A DNA stretch of 64,000 nucleotides, taken from positions 41,001-105,000 of the forward strand of contig CANUEZ040000117.1 in NCBI GenBank assembly GCA_948099385.1. The letters are read 5' to 3'. Shown in pieces: positions 12,480 through 24,100 of this stretch (the first letter of the stretch is position 1; each line of letters opens with the position of its first letter). Source of the DNA: Fasciola hepatica (taxonomy: Eukaryota > Platyhelminthes > Trematoda > Plagiorchiida > Fasciolidae). Below the pieces are notes generated by a model. The model was not told the DNA's origin and did not search any database. It saw only the letters and a list, made by a program, of their open reading frames with translations. The position numbers and the translations under genes are program-made.

Positions 12480-12640
12480 TACAATGGGACAATATGTGAG
12501 AAGCTGGGCTTGACCCAACACAGGCTACCAGTCAGAGAAAATGACCGGAGGCGGCAAGACTCGAACCTGGGACGGAAGGGGCCAAAGTCCACCGGGAAGA
12601 CTGTTTAACCACCAACAACAACTCAAATGATCTACAACTG
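12480..12640 (-). repeat. tRNA-derived SINE
   Basis: Minus strand: TGTTGGTGGTTAAACAGTC (A-box), then TCCCAGGTTCGAGTCTTGCC (B-box), then CCTCCGGTCATTTTCTCTGA. The head is close to the copy at 36740, which has CCCAGGTTCGAAGCCC. Confidence 0.7.
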
Positions 12641-12644
12641 GTAT

Positions 12645-13249
12645 TCGTGAGCACAGTCGTTTTGGTTGTGTGTGTGTGTTCGTGTGCGTGCGTGCGTGCG
12701 TGCGTGTGCACGTGCTCAATGGCCTAAAACAGACAGATTGATGTTTGGAAGGCAAATGACTTTATTTTTGTTGACAGTTTTAGTTTCACCTTCTGGCTGC
12801 ATGAAACCAGAATGACATGAAGTGCTGATCCCCGGGTTCTTCATCTGTTTCGTTTCTTCCGAGTTAGACCTAAAAATCAACTCTGTGGGAGTCTTTTTTT
12901 TCTACATTGTGACATTCAGCCACAAATCAGTCAATCACTCAGTCAGTTAGTTGGATAGTCAACTTAGTTCAACTCTCACTGTGTGGAAATGGTCTCACTG
13001 GTCTTTGGGGGGTATTCTTGAATGTATATGTACGGTATCTGTGCAACCAGGACACGATGTCAATCAATGCTGTCTGCATTACATCGGCACAAACGCACAA
13101 GCACAGATTAACAAGACACGTAGTTGTGGCTGGTTAGATTCTCCAATGATGATGAAGTTGAATGAAACCCCGTGTAAAGGTGACAGAGTAACGATTCTCG
13201 ACAAACAGGTCACACGCAAACAGGCTCATGCTCACATGCACACATACAT

Positions 13250-13282
<33 letters not shown>

Positions 13283-13810
13283 CCGCACACAGTATAGCAG
13301 ACTTCAAGATCGATCAAAGCTGAAATCCTCCCCGAAATATGTGCAAGTATCGGAACGGGCTCTGCCCGTCTGAAAGCAGACGCTCTGTGAAATCAGCAAC
13401 TAAATGTCTGTCTGACCGACGGACGAAGATGTATACAGTGCATTCTCTGGGTAGTGATTGACAGACATGGTTTCCGATATTGTCATTTACTTTTCTTTCT
13501 TTTCAATCTCTTTCTCTCTCTGTCTGTCCAGTCACGATTACAGGGACTATATTAAATTACCGAGACCGTGTTCTACGTTTGAGAGATCTTGATTAAATCA
13601 TCAAATGCTCAAATCAAGCTCTCATTGGAAGTTCACTTTGGCGAGCAAAAATCAAATGGGGTTTTTCGCTTTCATTCGGAACGTGGGTTGCACGGGAACG
13701 CATGTTTTCGGTGGTTTTATTCACAAGTCTTTCCAACCAAACCTATATGAGTATATAATAGCCGGAAGGCAGTGTACCACTGGTTTCATTCACTGGTGCA
13801 ATATGTGCAG
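12645..13810. other. Unassigned DNA with CA repeat
   Basis: Holds a (CA)n tract at 13252-13281 and a short GTGC-rich tract near 12670-12710. No gene recognised. Confidence 0.6.
13252..13281. repeat. (AC)n microsatellite
   Basis: About 15 uninterrupted AC units. Confidence 0.95.
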
Positions 13811-13814
13811 ATCC

Positions 13815-14035
13815 CGTTTTGATAGCTTGATGGTAACGCACGCGACTCACAAATGTGCATCTCTAGTTCGAGTCCCAGAGTGGGATTCCGTCTATGAGCA
13901 CTGCTCAGCTAACGATTCCGGATTAGCCGGATATAACAACTGGGCACAGGGCTTCCACGGTTTTCATTGGTGGGTTCAGCCTGCATATTACATGATGAAT
14001 CGTATTCTTTATGAATCAAGTATCCTAATACTTAC
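13815..14035 (+). repeat. tRNA-derived SINE, tail type B
   Basis: A-box-like GATAGCTTGATGGTAACGC, B-box TAGTTCGAGTCCCAGAG at about 13865-13881. The body (AACGATTCCGGATTAGCCGG, GGGCTTCCACGG, TTTTCATTGGTGGGTT) and the 3' signature ACATGATGAATCGTATTC match the copy at 26540. A 162-codon frame (13605-14093) runs through it by chance. Confidence 0.8.
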
Positions 14036-14394
14036 ACTTATAAAGCAAAGAAATTCTGTCCGCTGCCTATTGCATAAGCCTTCGTTGGATTAAGGTACCT
14101 ACAATGAACTTGTTCATCATCCTCTAACGAGATGGTGAAACGGACGAGACACAACTGTATCTGCCCAATCAGACAGTTCAAAATGGCATAGCATGTGCAG
14201 CAATTTGTACAGTTTGTGTACACGCCAAGATCGATCCACCGGTTGTCTGTATATGGGACGAAAACAGATGAGTCAACTTGATTCAAACTACGTTTGCCCA
14301 AATGAGCGAAATGCTTCATCGCTACACTCATAGCTAACGTGATCGGCTTTTTACCAGGACGATACTTCGTTTCGTTGACGGCTTTGGTTTCAAG

Positions 14395-15065
14395 AAACGG
14401 ATACTGATTGTGTTAGCAGTTGTTACTATCCCAAACCTTCTGACTACTCTTGATGCGTATTGTGGGACTCGGTAGATAACTGTCGAGACCTAGTATAAAT
14501 TGATTGAGTGGTGCATTTAGACCAAGTGCCCAGCAATCGAACTTGTTACGGTCCCATCCTTCGTGTATCAAAGTCAGCTTGGGTGATATTCTTGGATGGG
14601 CTTAGGTAACTGCATTATTATTCGACCGCCGTAAGAAGCACTCCGGATGAACTAGAATCCGCCCACCATTATTAACAAAATTCAAAGACAGTTTGCCTTT
14701 GATTTGACATCTGGTTGCCGATGACGTCATGAAAGCAAATCTGATCCCTTCGGCTTTCACTGCGGGTCTCACTGGGCCACACCAGACTCAGTTATGACCT
14801 CTCCCCTGAAAGAGAGAAAGAAGAGGCTTTTCCTCCTCTCATCCGGTGCTATTCACGCTGTTTTTCTGGTTCTATCCAGTTTCGTGCATTAGAAAGTCTC
14901 TGTATACCCGCTGTTTAAAAGTGTTTTCCGTGTCCAAAGTAAATTCAGTGCAGATCTGCCTAGCTCTGTCCGGAAGTCGGTGTACCAAATTACGTTTGAG
15001 GTCAAATGATACGGATCTGTGAAAAGTGAATTTCCGGTTCACTTTAAAGATAAAACGAAAAACTG
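14395..15065 (-). mobile_element. Penelope-like element relic B (linker plus GIY-YIG part)
   Basis: On the minus strand, 14880-15065 encodes a linker stretch with DLKRNLVHRLPDRARQICTE. This matches YKRNLIRCILHRAKYICTA of PLE C at 51.3-53.6 kb. 14395-14620 encodes a decayed endonuclease part with EYHPS...VTSSIAGHLV and VIYRVPQYASRVVRR, matching SSSIVSHLL and VVYRVPQHVSRAIRL. The order is correct (linker upstream of endonuclease). The GIY-YIG catalytic start is not recognisable, and stops and frameshifts are present. Confidence 0.8.
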
Positions 15066-15084
15066 TCAGTAGTAATCTCGGATT

Positions 15085-15190
15085 GTAGTGTAGTGTAGTG
15101 TAGTGTAGTGTAGTGTAGGGTAGTGTAGTGTAGTGTGGTGTAGTGTAGTGTAGTGTAGTGTAGTGTAGTGTAGTGTAGTGTAGTGTAGTG
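15085..15190. repeat. (TAGTG)n minisatellite
   Basis: About 21 pentamer units with a few single-base variants. It sits directly against the upstream edge of PLE relic B. Confidence 0.95.
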
Positions 15191-15194
15191 GCGT

Positions 15195-15795
15195 GGGTTA
15201 CCACACCTGTATTCCGTTGGAATTCCTTCGAATCTGAAAGTTCCACTATGTTAGTACAGACAAAAGACATGGAAGTACTGTTAAGATTAGTTAGGACTGC
15301 TTAGCCAGCTGGCCACATTGTGGCTTAAACTTTGTATGAGTGATTATGAGTCCGACATTTCTCTACAGAATTATCCAGGCTAGTTCACGAGACTTTACTT
15401 AACTTCGACATTGCACGGAGTAGCACTTTTTCATCATTGAATTTTCAAGGTTAACAATCCATCACTCGCAGTGCCATCGGTTCCTTTGGTTGTTACGACA
15501 ACTTGAATCGTTTCGTATGAAAGTTAAATCTCGAAATACAAAAATGACCGTGCATTCTGCGAGATCAAGGTACCGGTGATTCTGTGGTAGACATTGTTCT
15601 GAATCTTGTGGTAAAAGTTTTATTAGGAAGAACGTCTGAAGTGAGGATTCACCACAGTCCTGATGGCAGTTACAAAATATTCGTCACTGCGAGGGAATAT
15701 AACTCGGAACGCTCTTGCACTTACTAATTAATAAGTGATGGGTTTTAGGTAGCACCGAACGTTCGACTCAGGTTGCGATGTGGCATTTAGCCAAC
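15195..15795. other. Unassigned DNA
   Basis: Nothing recognised. Confidence 0.55.
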
Positions 15796-15799
15796 CGAC

Positions 15800-15985
15800 C
15801 GGCGTTGATTAGACGGTCGTCGCGGTGAGCTTTCAACCTCTCTGTCCCGAGTTCGAATCCTGCTTCCGCCGCCGGTCCCGTTCCCCAACGGTCAGCCTCA
15901 AATTGGCCACGAGAGTCCCCGTCCTGAGATTTTGCGCCTTTATTATGTGATGAAAACCAAATAAATGAAAAGATAAAAAAGGTGA
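15800..15985 (+). repeat. tRNA-derived SINE, tail type A
   Basis: A-box-like TTAGACGGTCGTCGCGGTG, B-box GAGTTCGAATCCTGC at about 15850-15864. The body CCGCCGCCGGTCCCGTTCCC...CAAATTGGCCACGAG and the A-rich end AACCAAATAAATGAAAAG match the copies at 4765 and 9105. It is the best-preserved type A copy in the window. Confidence 0.8.
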
Positions 15986-15989
15986 AAAG

Positions 15990-17750
15990 ATAATAGACAA
16001 GCTCCGAAGGATTATCGTGAATTCAGGGACTACTTGTCGAACAAGTATTCAGCAAATACGTTTTTAAGCACTCAGCCGTGTGGTTACAAAATAAGTGAAA
16101 ATTCCACAGATGAAAGAAGTCGAAAATTGCTTCACCTCGGTTGGATTTCGGTAATATCGCACACAACACCGTGCACGCAACGGTGCCTGCTCGGTGTTCT
16201 GCACGGCTACAGCAACCAAACAACCGTCCTATCATTCGGCGCGATCACGCAACGGAACAAAGTCCCACGTTAGCACCTGCGTGAGCATCAATCTGACTTG
16301 TACGGCTTTGTGAGCGGTGCCATCTGAGCGAACGTAGGGTTTCATGGGTCGCATCCTATGTGAATGCCCGTGCGTGTTTCTTATCTATCATCTATCGAAT
16401 AAAGTGAGAGGCTCATGTGAACTGTTCCAATTTCATCTCACACTACCTTTGCTGATGGATCAGTTGTGTTGATAAGCCTTTGGTTAATCTGTCTGGAGCA
16501 TGCAACGGTGTAATGCTTGCGAACTACCTATGAGCTTTTGTGACCATAGAAGTCAGGTCCTTTCACAAAATCACACCACATTTCTTCGCTACCTCACACT
16601 CGTAATCGGTTCGATGAATGGGGACGGAATGAATAAATGTTGGAAAGAATGCCCGTCGTACGTGCGTGCGTGCGTTATTCTTTCCCCACGCATAACTCGG
16701 TCTGTTCCTACCTTCTCCAATTACGAATATGTCTCCACGACTGTTGGCTTTATCGCGTCAACATGATCTCATCTACACCCGTCCTCGCGCGTTTGCCTAA
16801 TTTATTTTCAGGGCCGTGTTCATTGAACTGTAACGATCGTCACACGATTGGCCGGGTTCCGTTTATTGACCCCGTGTTCGATAACTGCTCAGGTTTATGC
16901 TTTTATTCCAGTCCCACTTATGTTCAGTATTTATTTGTCCCGAATCTATCATCAGCCTTGGCTGGATTCGCCTTTATTCTGGGCATAACTGAACTATAGA
17001 CCAGCTTTGCGACGACAACAGAACAATGGATAATTCGGTAGCTGAGTAACGCCTCCGTGTAACACTTTATTCTGTCGGGTTTACGCGCTAGTTTAGCCAA
17101 ATTCCTGGTAAATCAAGCAGCAAACTTTGAGGCCTTATTGAAATCTCACCTGATCCTCAGATCAGTCCTGACAGTTCTGTCCGCTAGCTCAATAGACCAG
17201 CGTGTCACTTTCACCCGATAGTATTTAGCAACTGATGCAAAGAGGTTCAACACTTTGTGCAGATATAAACACAAGTAACAGAATAGCTGTTCCTTGCATG
17301 TCCGTACGCGAATCGACGAGAATAATCTAATTTTCCACGCTCTGAGTGAACTCCACCCAATCGTATTTTCTTGGATGAATAAACTCATTCGGAATGAGTG
17401 GACTCAGTTTGCCTCAGGCTTCGGTAGTGATGATAAAAATGTGACCAGTCATAAATTTGGTGAAAGCAATGCAGAGGAATATTAGAGGAACTCCCACAAG
17501 GGAAAAAATGAATTTTGCCTAAGTCTAAGTGCTTAGCTTTGCTTCTTGATTCACTGTTTGTAAGCAGTGAAGAATACGACTAGAATGGCCTTTGTAGAAC
17601 AACAGGAGACGAGCGAAAAACTCACGGGTCGTATTTCTTCATGTCGCTGGTTGTGGAATCGAGCTAGAGATTAATTGCCACCGTTAAACGAAATTTATCG
17701 AACTGTTACAAAGACTGTATTTGCACCTGAAGCTCTCGAACCAATACGGA
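15990..17750. other. Unassigned DNA
   Basis: Open frames up to 120 codons (16637-16999) without recognisable motifs. No repeat family identified. Confidence 0.55.
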
Positions 17751-17756
17751 TGGACT

Positions 17757-18026
<270 letters not shown>

Positions 18027-18029
18027 GCT

Positions 18030-19140
18030 CAACTACCAGCAATCGGTACAAACTCTCAATGTAAATTACGAATAATAAGAATAACCCATACCACTGAAAT
18101 CTATCAGAATGAATTTTTCACCGAGGGAAAAAGGAACTGAAGTTTTACCACCGCTAGCCAGCCTCGGTGATATAGTAATATCATGTAAAACTGAAAATTT
18201 CTCAGTACGACTTTGTACCCCAAAAACTGCTTGCATCTATTCGGACCACTGTTCCTTTGTCATGCTTGCCGGAATTGTTTTTTTTTACCGACATTATTCC
18301 CGTTCCACCATTTGAATTTCGCTTGCTCATTATTAGGCAATGTTTAGTACACAAACTGACAGGTTATTTCCAGTGGTCATGAAATTAAATGACCCATCAC
18401 GGTTTGTTTTGATGGGGTTTGGTTCCGGTTTATCATGGCTGGAGTGGACCATCGTGAACCTTGGTTACATGAGGTAGCTTTTTTCTCAGGATACCCGTTT
18501 GTTTGACCTAATTTATTGTGTAAAACTTCTACTGTTGGAAAAATTCACATTGGACAAGTGTTAGTCGTTTATGTATTCCTATTCATTTTTTTGTCGAACA
18601 CTGACCGGCTAACCACCAAGGCTCACTGTTAGAGGTATGATATTTGTATCACTGTGTTCACAACTGATTGTTAGAACCGGGGAAATTTCCCGTTCGACTT
18701 CGTTTTTCAAATGGGGATCCACTGTGGACTACGGGATTGGTTTGAAGCTTGAATATGGCTATCCAGAACGAGTGCGACCTATGTAACATGACAACGAAAT
18801 TGCCCACTACACGATGGAAACGACAAAGACGACAACAGCAGCCATTCCACAAGGACACAGGGACCAATTGGGTCGTCGGATGTGCCGGATGCAGCACTCT
18901 TCCGTGGGGGTTGCACGTGCGCTATCCGCGAAGGTATAGAAAGAATGGGAATTTCATGAGCCGGATCCCAATAAGTGTTTGAGCTGGTACCAACACTTAT
19001 ATCAGAGAGTATGGGTAGTTTATGACAAAGCATTACACCCACAGCAAATTATCGTGGTTTCGCTAGTACCAGGGCAATCGCGAGACGGTCGTAAAGATAT
19101 GTGGTTTTGCCCTGTCTAACCGTTTTATCGCCATGAAGTC
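18030..19140. other. Unassigned DNA
   Basis: No gene recognised; short frames only. Confidence 0.55.
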
Positions 19141-19144
19141 AGTG

Positions 19145-19225
19145 GTGGTTAAGTGGTATAGGCAATTATCACCTCAGAGGTATGCGATTCGATCCTTCGG
19201 CTGTCAAAGTCCACTTTTGGTATTG
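19145..19225 (+). repeat. SINE head fragment
   Basis: GGTGGTTAAGTGGTATAGG (A-box-like) is followed 30 bases on by GCGATTCGATCCTTCGG (B-box-like). The tail is not recognisable. Confidence 0.5.
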
Positions 19226-19229
19226 GATA

Positions 19230-20530
19230 GCAATTTTCTGTAGCTCCGTTTGTTTCAATGCACCTGACATTGTTGAGAACTTTGGTGGTTCTCCATGTCC
19301 AAGTCTCAGGATCATGTATGCTGGTTATCTTACGGCGATCGACTTTTCTCCTCCCCCCAATTAGCACTGCACTCATTCTCAGACATGGGGAAAAAGACAC
19401 GGAGATGGAAGATAATCAACTCCAACCGTAATGCCTATCCTTCCGACTCGGCTGGGTTTGTTCTCTGTGGTCTACTGAACGGGTTAGTGAATAAGGGACA
19501 CAATCCGGACACATCCGTGAAGAGAAGAGAGTTACGCGATGATTTGACAGTGATTGGAACCAGTAATTACGTGAAACCCTACTGAAACTAAAGGTGAGAG
19601 TAATAATATCGCAAAACTAGTTTACATTTGATCTCTCGCACGCACTCAAACCTGACCACTCACTGTTTTGCTAGATCTACTCTCGTCCTTACCAATGTCC
19701 AAAATCCAACGAGAACATGCGTGAGAAAAATAACCCCGGATAAGCCGTGACAATCGGTCAGCACACTTCTGGCTATCTCATCAAGTCCTATTGCGAAACG
19801 TGTGAATAGCATTAGTAACTGGGACAGGACACGAATTTACTCTCTGTACACCTCGTGCAGAGCCAATGTAAGAACAACAAAAAAGGACAAGCCACAAGTG
19901 ATAATAAAGCAAACACTCAGCAGCAAAAACGCATCCGATTTATCTTGATCTTACCTAACGGACAGGAAATTACACTCATATGATTCTCTCTCGAAGCACG
20001 TGATCAATTCCCATCTGCTGAAAATCAATATGTTCGCTACAACTAGTCGGTAAAGAAAGAGAACAATAGCAGTTGCTCGTTTCCCTCGTTGAAAAATCAC
20101 ATCGATGCCGGAACTGGGTATTTAACCCAGCTTGCTGACCGATTAACACATTTCGCTGCTCTCGTTCGTTCAGGAGCTCAAATTAACCCCAAAATTTGTC
20201 AAAAGTGAGCATCGCTATTTAGCTGTGCATCAATGAAAGACGAATAAAAAATTATGGGTTAAGGGCTGTACGAAGAAGACAGAACAAAAATAATTTCTCA
20301 TAGGAGATGATGATGATTATGGTGGTGATGGTGGTGATTGTTTTGTTTGGTGAATGCGTCTGAAAGGAGGTGACTGAACCACATGGTTTGTGCGATTTCG
20401 CAATGTGTGAGGCAACTTGCTGACCAAAAACAAAGCTTTAGGAATATAACACCATCGGGAATTGGGTTCTTACGACAATTTGATTCACAGTACACCAGTC
20501 CGAGTAGAAAGATATTTGAATTGTGTTGTA
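19230..20530. other. Unassigned DNA
   Basis: No gene or repeat family recognised up to the BEL insertion site. Confidence 0.55.
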
Positions 20531-20531
20531 A

Positions 20532-20537
20532 AATGAC
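20532..20537. other. Target site duplication, left copy
   Basis: AATGAC directly before the 5' LTR equals AATGAC directly after the 3' LTR at 25005-25010. A 6-bp duplication is within the range known for BEL/Pao integration. Confidence 0.85.
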
Positions 20538-21116
20538 TGTAAATTACTTTTTGTAATTTGTATTTTCGACGACATCTTCGCTTGTCTTACTCGTGAGTAG
20601 CGTGTATATCCCTCATGAACCTCGAATACTTGTGATCCAATTCCCTGTTTTTACTGTACTGACACAGTTCAGATTTACCCCTTTCCGACGTATGGTGCGT
20701 GAACATTTTACGTTATGTTCCCGACTCGATTGTTCTATGATTGTACACTCCCCTTGTGAGAAAAATTTGCAGAACGTTTCACTTACGCTCCTTGACCCAC
20801 TGTCTGTACCGCAACCGTGCTGCGCTACAGTTTCGCATGACTCCTTGCTGAGTGGACCGTTTATGACCGCGCTGTCCCGATTTTTCGGATAACTTTCTGT
20901 ACTGTTGCCCTTGGTTGCTCACCTGGCTGTAAGTCATTGCATTTATGTATTTTTATGTATTGCATTGTTTAGAACCACGAAATTACGATAAACACGGTTA
21001 TACATTTGGAATTTGTTCTGCTGCCCGTAGCCGTGTACAGCCCATATCGTGCGTAAAGCTAGTGAGACCACGTTTTCTGTTATATTGAAAGTTCAAGTAA
21101 TCGGGATAGTTTCTAC
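20538..21116 (+). repeat. 5' LTR of the BEL/Pao element
   Basis: Starts TGTAAATTAC and ends GGATAGTTTCTAC. Identical to 24426-25004 as far as read by eye. The usual terminal CA is absent, because the match stops at TAC. A 99-codon frame inside it occurs in both LTRs only because the LTRs are identical. Confidence 0.95.
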
Positions 21117-21144
21117 GGTTAGCCAGTAACCAATATTGTCTGGA

Positions 21145-24100
21145 ATGAAGTCATTTACGTCCAGTATACAGTCATTTAATGATGAATTGCCTGGTTTGCG
21201 GAAAAACCGTTGGGAGGCTCAGTCAGCAAATCGCAGGGAGGCTCATCCAGCAGACCGCATGGAGGCTGATTCAGCAAACCGCTGGGAGGCTCATTCAGCA
21301 AACCACATGGAGGCTCATTCAGCAAACCGCATGGTGGCTTATTCAGTTAACCGCATGGAGGCTCATTCAGCAAACCGCATGGAGGCTCATCCAGCAAACC
21401 GCATGGAGGCTTATTCAGTTAACCGCATGAAGGCTCATTCAGCAAACCGCAAGGAGGCTCATTCAGCAAATCGCTGGGAGGCTCATTCAGTAAACCGCTG
21501 GGAGGCTCATTCAGCAAACCGCAATGAGGCTCATTCAGCAAACCGCATGGAGGCTCATCCAGCAAACCGCATGGAGGCTCATTCAGTAAACCGCATCGAG
21601 GCTCTTTCAGTAAACCGCAATGAGGCTCATTCAGCAAACCGCATGGAGGCTCATCCAGCAAACCGCATGGAGGCTCATTCAGTAAACCGCATCGAGGCTC
21701 TTTCAGTAAACCGCAATGAGGCTCATTCAGCAAACCGCACGGAGGCTTATTCAGTCAACCGCATGGAGGCTCATCCAGCAAACCGCAGAGAGGCTCAGTC
21801 AGCAAATGGTTCAACCTCCAGAGTAGAGCTACAACGTGAACTGCGACTGGCCAGGTTGAAGATTAAGCAATTGGAGCTGGAGGCCGAGGCTGCCAAACGC
21901 ATAAACGAAGTCAAGGATGAAATGGTCAAAGAATTGTCCGACGATAACTGCAGTTTTGGATCGGAGCCTATACTGCCACCTACGCCACCTCGCAGTGAAA
22001 GACTGAAAATTGTTTACGATTATGTCATGTCCTTACCAGGGTCAAAAACAAGGCAGGAAGACCAAATTACACTGAACGGACCGGGAATACGTGTTCTGCC
22101 CGCTAAATCCAGGGAATTCGACCACGTCAGCGAGACCGCCAGGCTGTTGCAAGCTTGTATGAGCCTGCCTGCTCGCCGATCAGTCAAATTCGATGGAAAT
22201 CCCATGGATTTCATTGGTTTCATGAGAAATTTCCAGTCCACAGTCGCTAGGTACAATAACGACCCCGCCTACCTCCTCGATTACTTGATTTCGGCCTGTG
22301 AGGGGGAGCCAGCTGAAGCCATTCGGTGGTGCACGGTGCTTGAGCCGCAGGAAGGCTACGACGAAGCCATACGCATACTAGAACGCCGGTTCGGCAGGCC
22401 TCACGTGATTGCCAGAAAATGTATCGATGAGCTAAGTGACGGCTCTGTGCTGAAGCAAACTGATACCAAGGCGCTGGTAAAATTGGCGGATCAGATGAAG
22501 GTGTGTTCGGCCACGATGAAGAGCCTCGGCTACCAGGCTGATCTGAATGCCTGCCGGACGCTGAGCGCTATTGTGCAACGACTGCCCACCGGTGTTCAGT
22601 CTAGATGGTTCGACCGGGCATCCTTCATTCTCAGATCGGGACGGGAGCCCACTTTCGATGAACTAACGAGTTTTGTCAGCGATCAGGGTGATGCTGCCTT
22701 GGTTAGCCTCGTTTACGTATCGCGACCGGCCATTTCTGCGTCTAGACAACCAGATTCTCGAAAGCCCGCTAGCAGTCTATACTCCACCGAGCGAGTAGCC
22801 ACAATCATGTCAACCGAGACTAAGCCATCTAGCACCAGTCCTAAGCCGACCCCCAACAAAGTTTGCCCTATATGTGAAAATCCCCACTACGTGGACCAGT
22901 GTAGCGAATTTCGAGACTTAAAGGTAATAGACAGGTATAATGCCGTGAAGAAGCTGAAATTATGTTTTTCATGCTTAAAGCCTAATCATGTAACTAAAGA
23001 CTGCCGTTCGCGAAAGACGTGTGGCCTGAAGGGCTGTGTAGGCCAACACCACCCGATGCTACATCGACCAAAAACCCCAGAATCTAATCGTGACCAAAAC
23101 CTGCCAACAGACAACACTGCTTCGGTTGGTCACGTATTAGCAGACGAAAGTACCGCCGGCCGTCGAATTTCCCTTGCTATATTGCCAGTCCGCCTCCGAG
23201 GTCCTTTAGGGGAGGTCACAGTGAATGGATTGCTGGACAATGGATCGGACACAACTTTCGTAGACCAGTCGCTCCTGACAAAATTGGGTCTCAATGGGAA
23301 GCCCGAGCTTCTGACGGTTAAGACCATCGATAGTAATTGTGTAACCAAAGCGCGCACTGTATCCTTTACATTAACTTCGCTAGACGGTCAGGAAGTCATC
23401 CAAGTCCGCCGAGCGTGGGCAGTAGAAAACTTGCCTAAACTGAGACCACTCAACCTAAAGCAAGATTTAGAAGTTTGGAGTCATCTGCAAGAAGTCCTGA
23501 TGCCAGCCATTGATGACTCCGACATCCGTATTCTCATTGGTGCCGACGTTCCAAAGGCACATTGGGTGCTAGAACAACGAACGGGCAGTCCAGATGATCC
23601 TTATGGCGTGAGAGGACCTCTAGGATGGGTGATATTAGGACCGACTTCGTGCCAACGTCCTTGTAAGGCGACGGCCAATGTTAGTCATGTCACGGCCACT
23701 GAATTGGATATGAGCTCGGAGCGTATGTTCAACTCTGAGTTCGTGGAAGAGTCTTTCATCAAACGGAGTATGCCAGAAGATGATAAAACAGCTTCACGTC
23801 ATATGACCGCCTCAATGATTTGGGTCAACGGCCATTATGAAATAGCCCTGCCATGGAAGCCCGGTGGACCACGCTTGCCGGATAATAAGGATGTTGCACC
23901 GAAGAGACTGCTGTTTCTCAAGAAGCGATTCGAAAGGGACCATGACCTTAAAGAAAAATGCGCAGCCATGGTCAACGAGTACATTACGAAAGGCTACGCT
24001 GAGATTGTATCCGGCTCAGAACAGAACTTGACTGGCCCGCATGTATTGTATCTGGCACACCATGGAGTGTACAAGCACGGAGATCAAACGAAGGTTAGAG

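Noticed and set aside
16637..16999. 120-codon open frame as a possible host exon
   Set aside because: Overlaps another frame in the same region and has no motif. It could not be supported.
20593..20892. A 99-codon frame present twice (also 24481-24780) as a possible conserved small gene
   Set aside because: It lies inside the two identical LTRs, so the duplication reflects LTR identity and not selection on a protein.
21202..21801. 24-bp periodic sequence resembling a CRISPR or satellite array
   Set aside because: There are no unique spacers. Units are contiguous and keep the reading frame of a gag gene.
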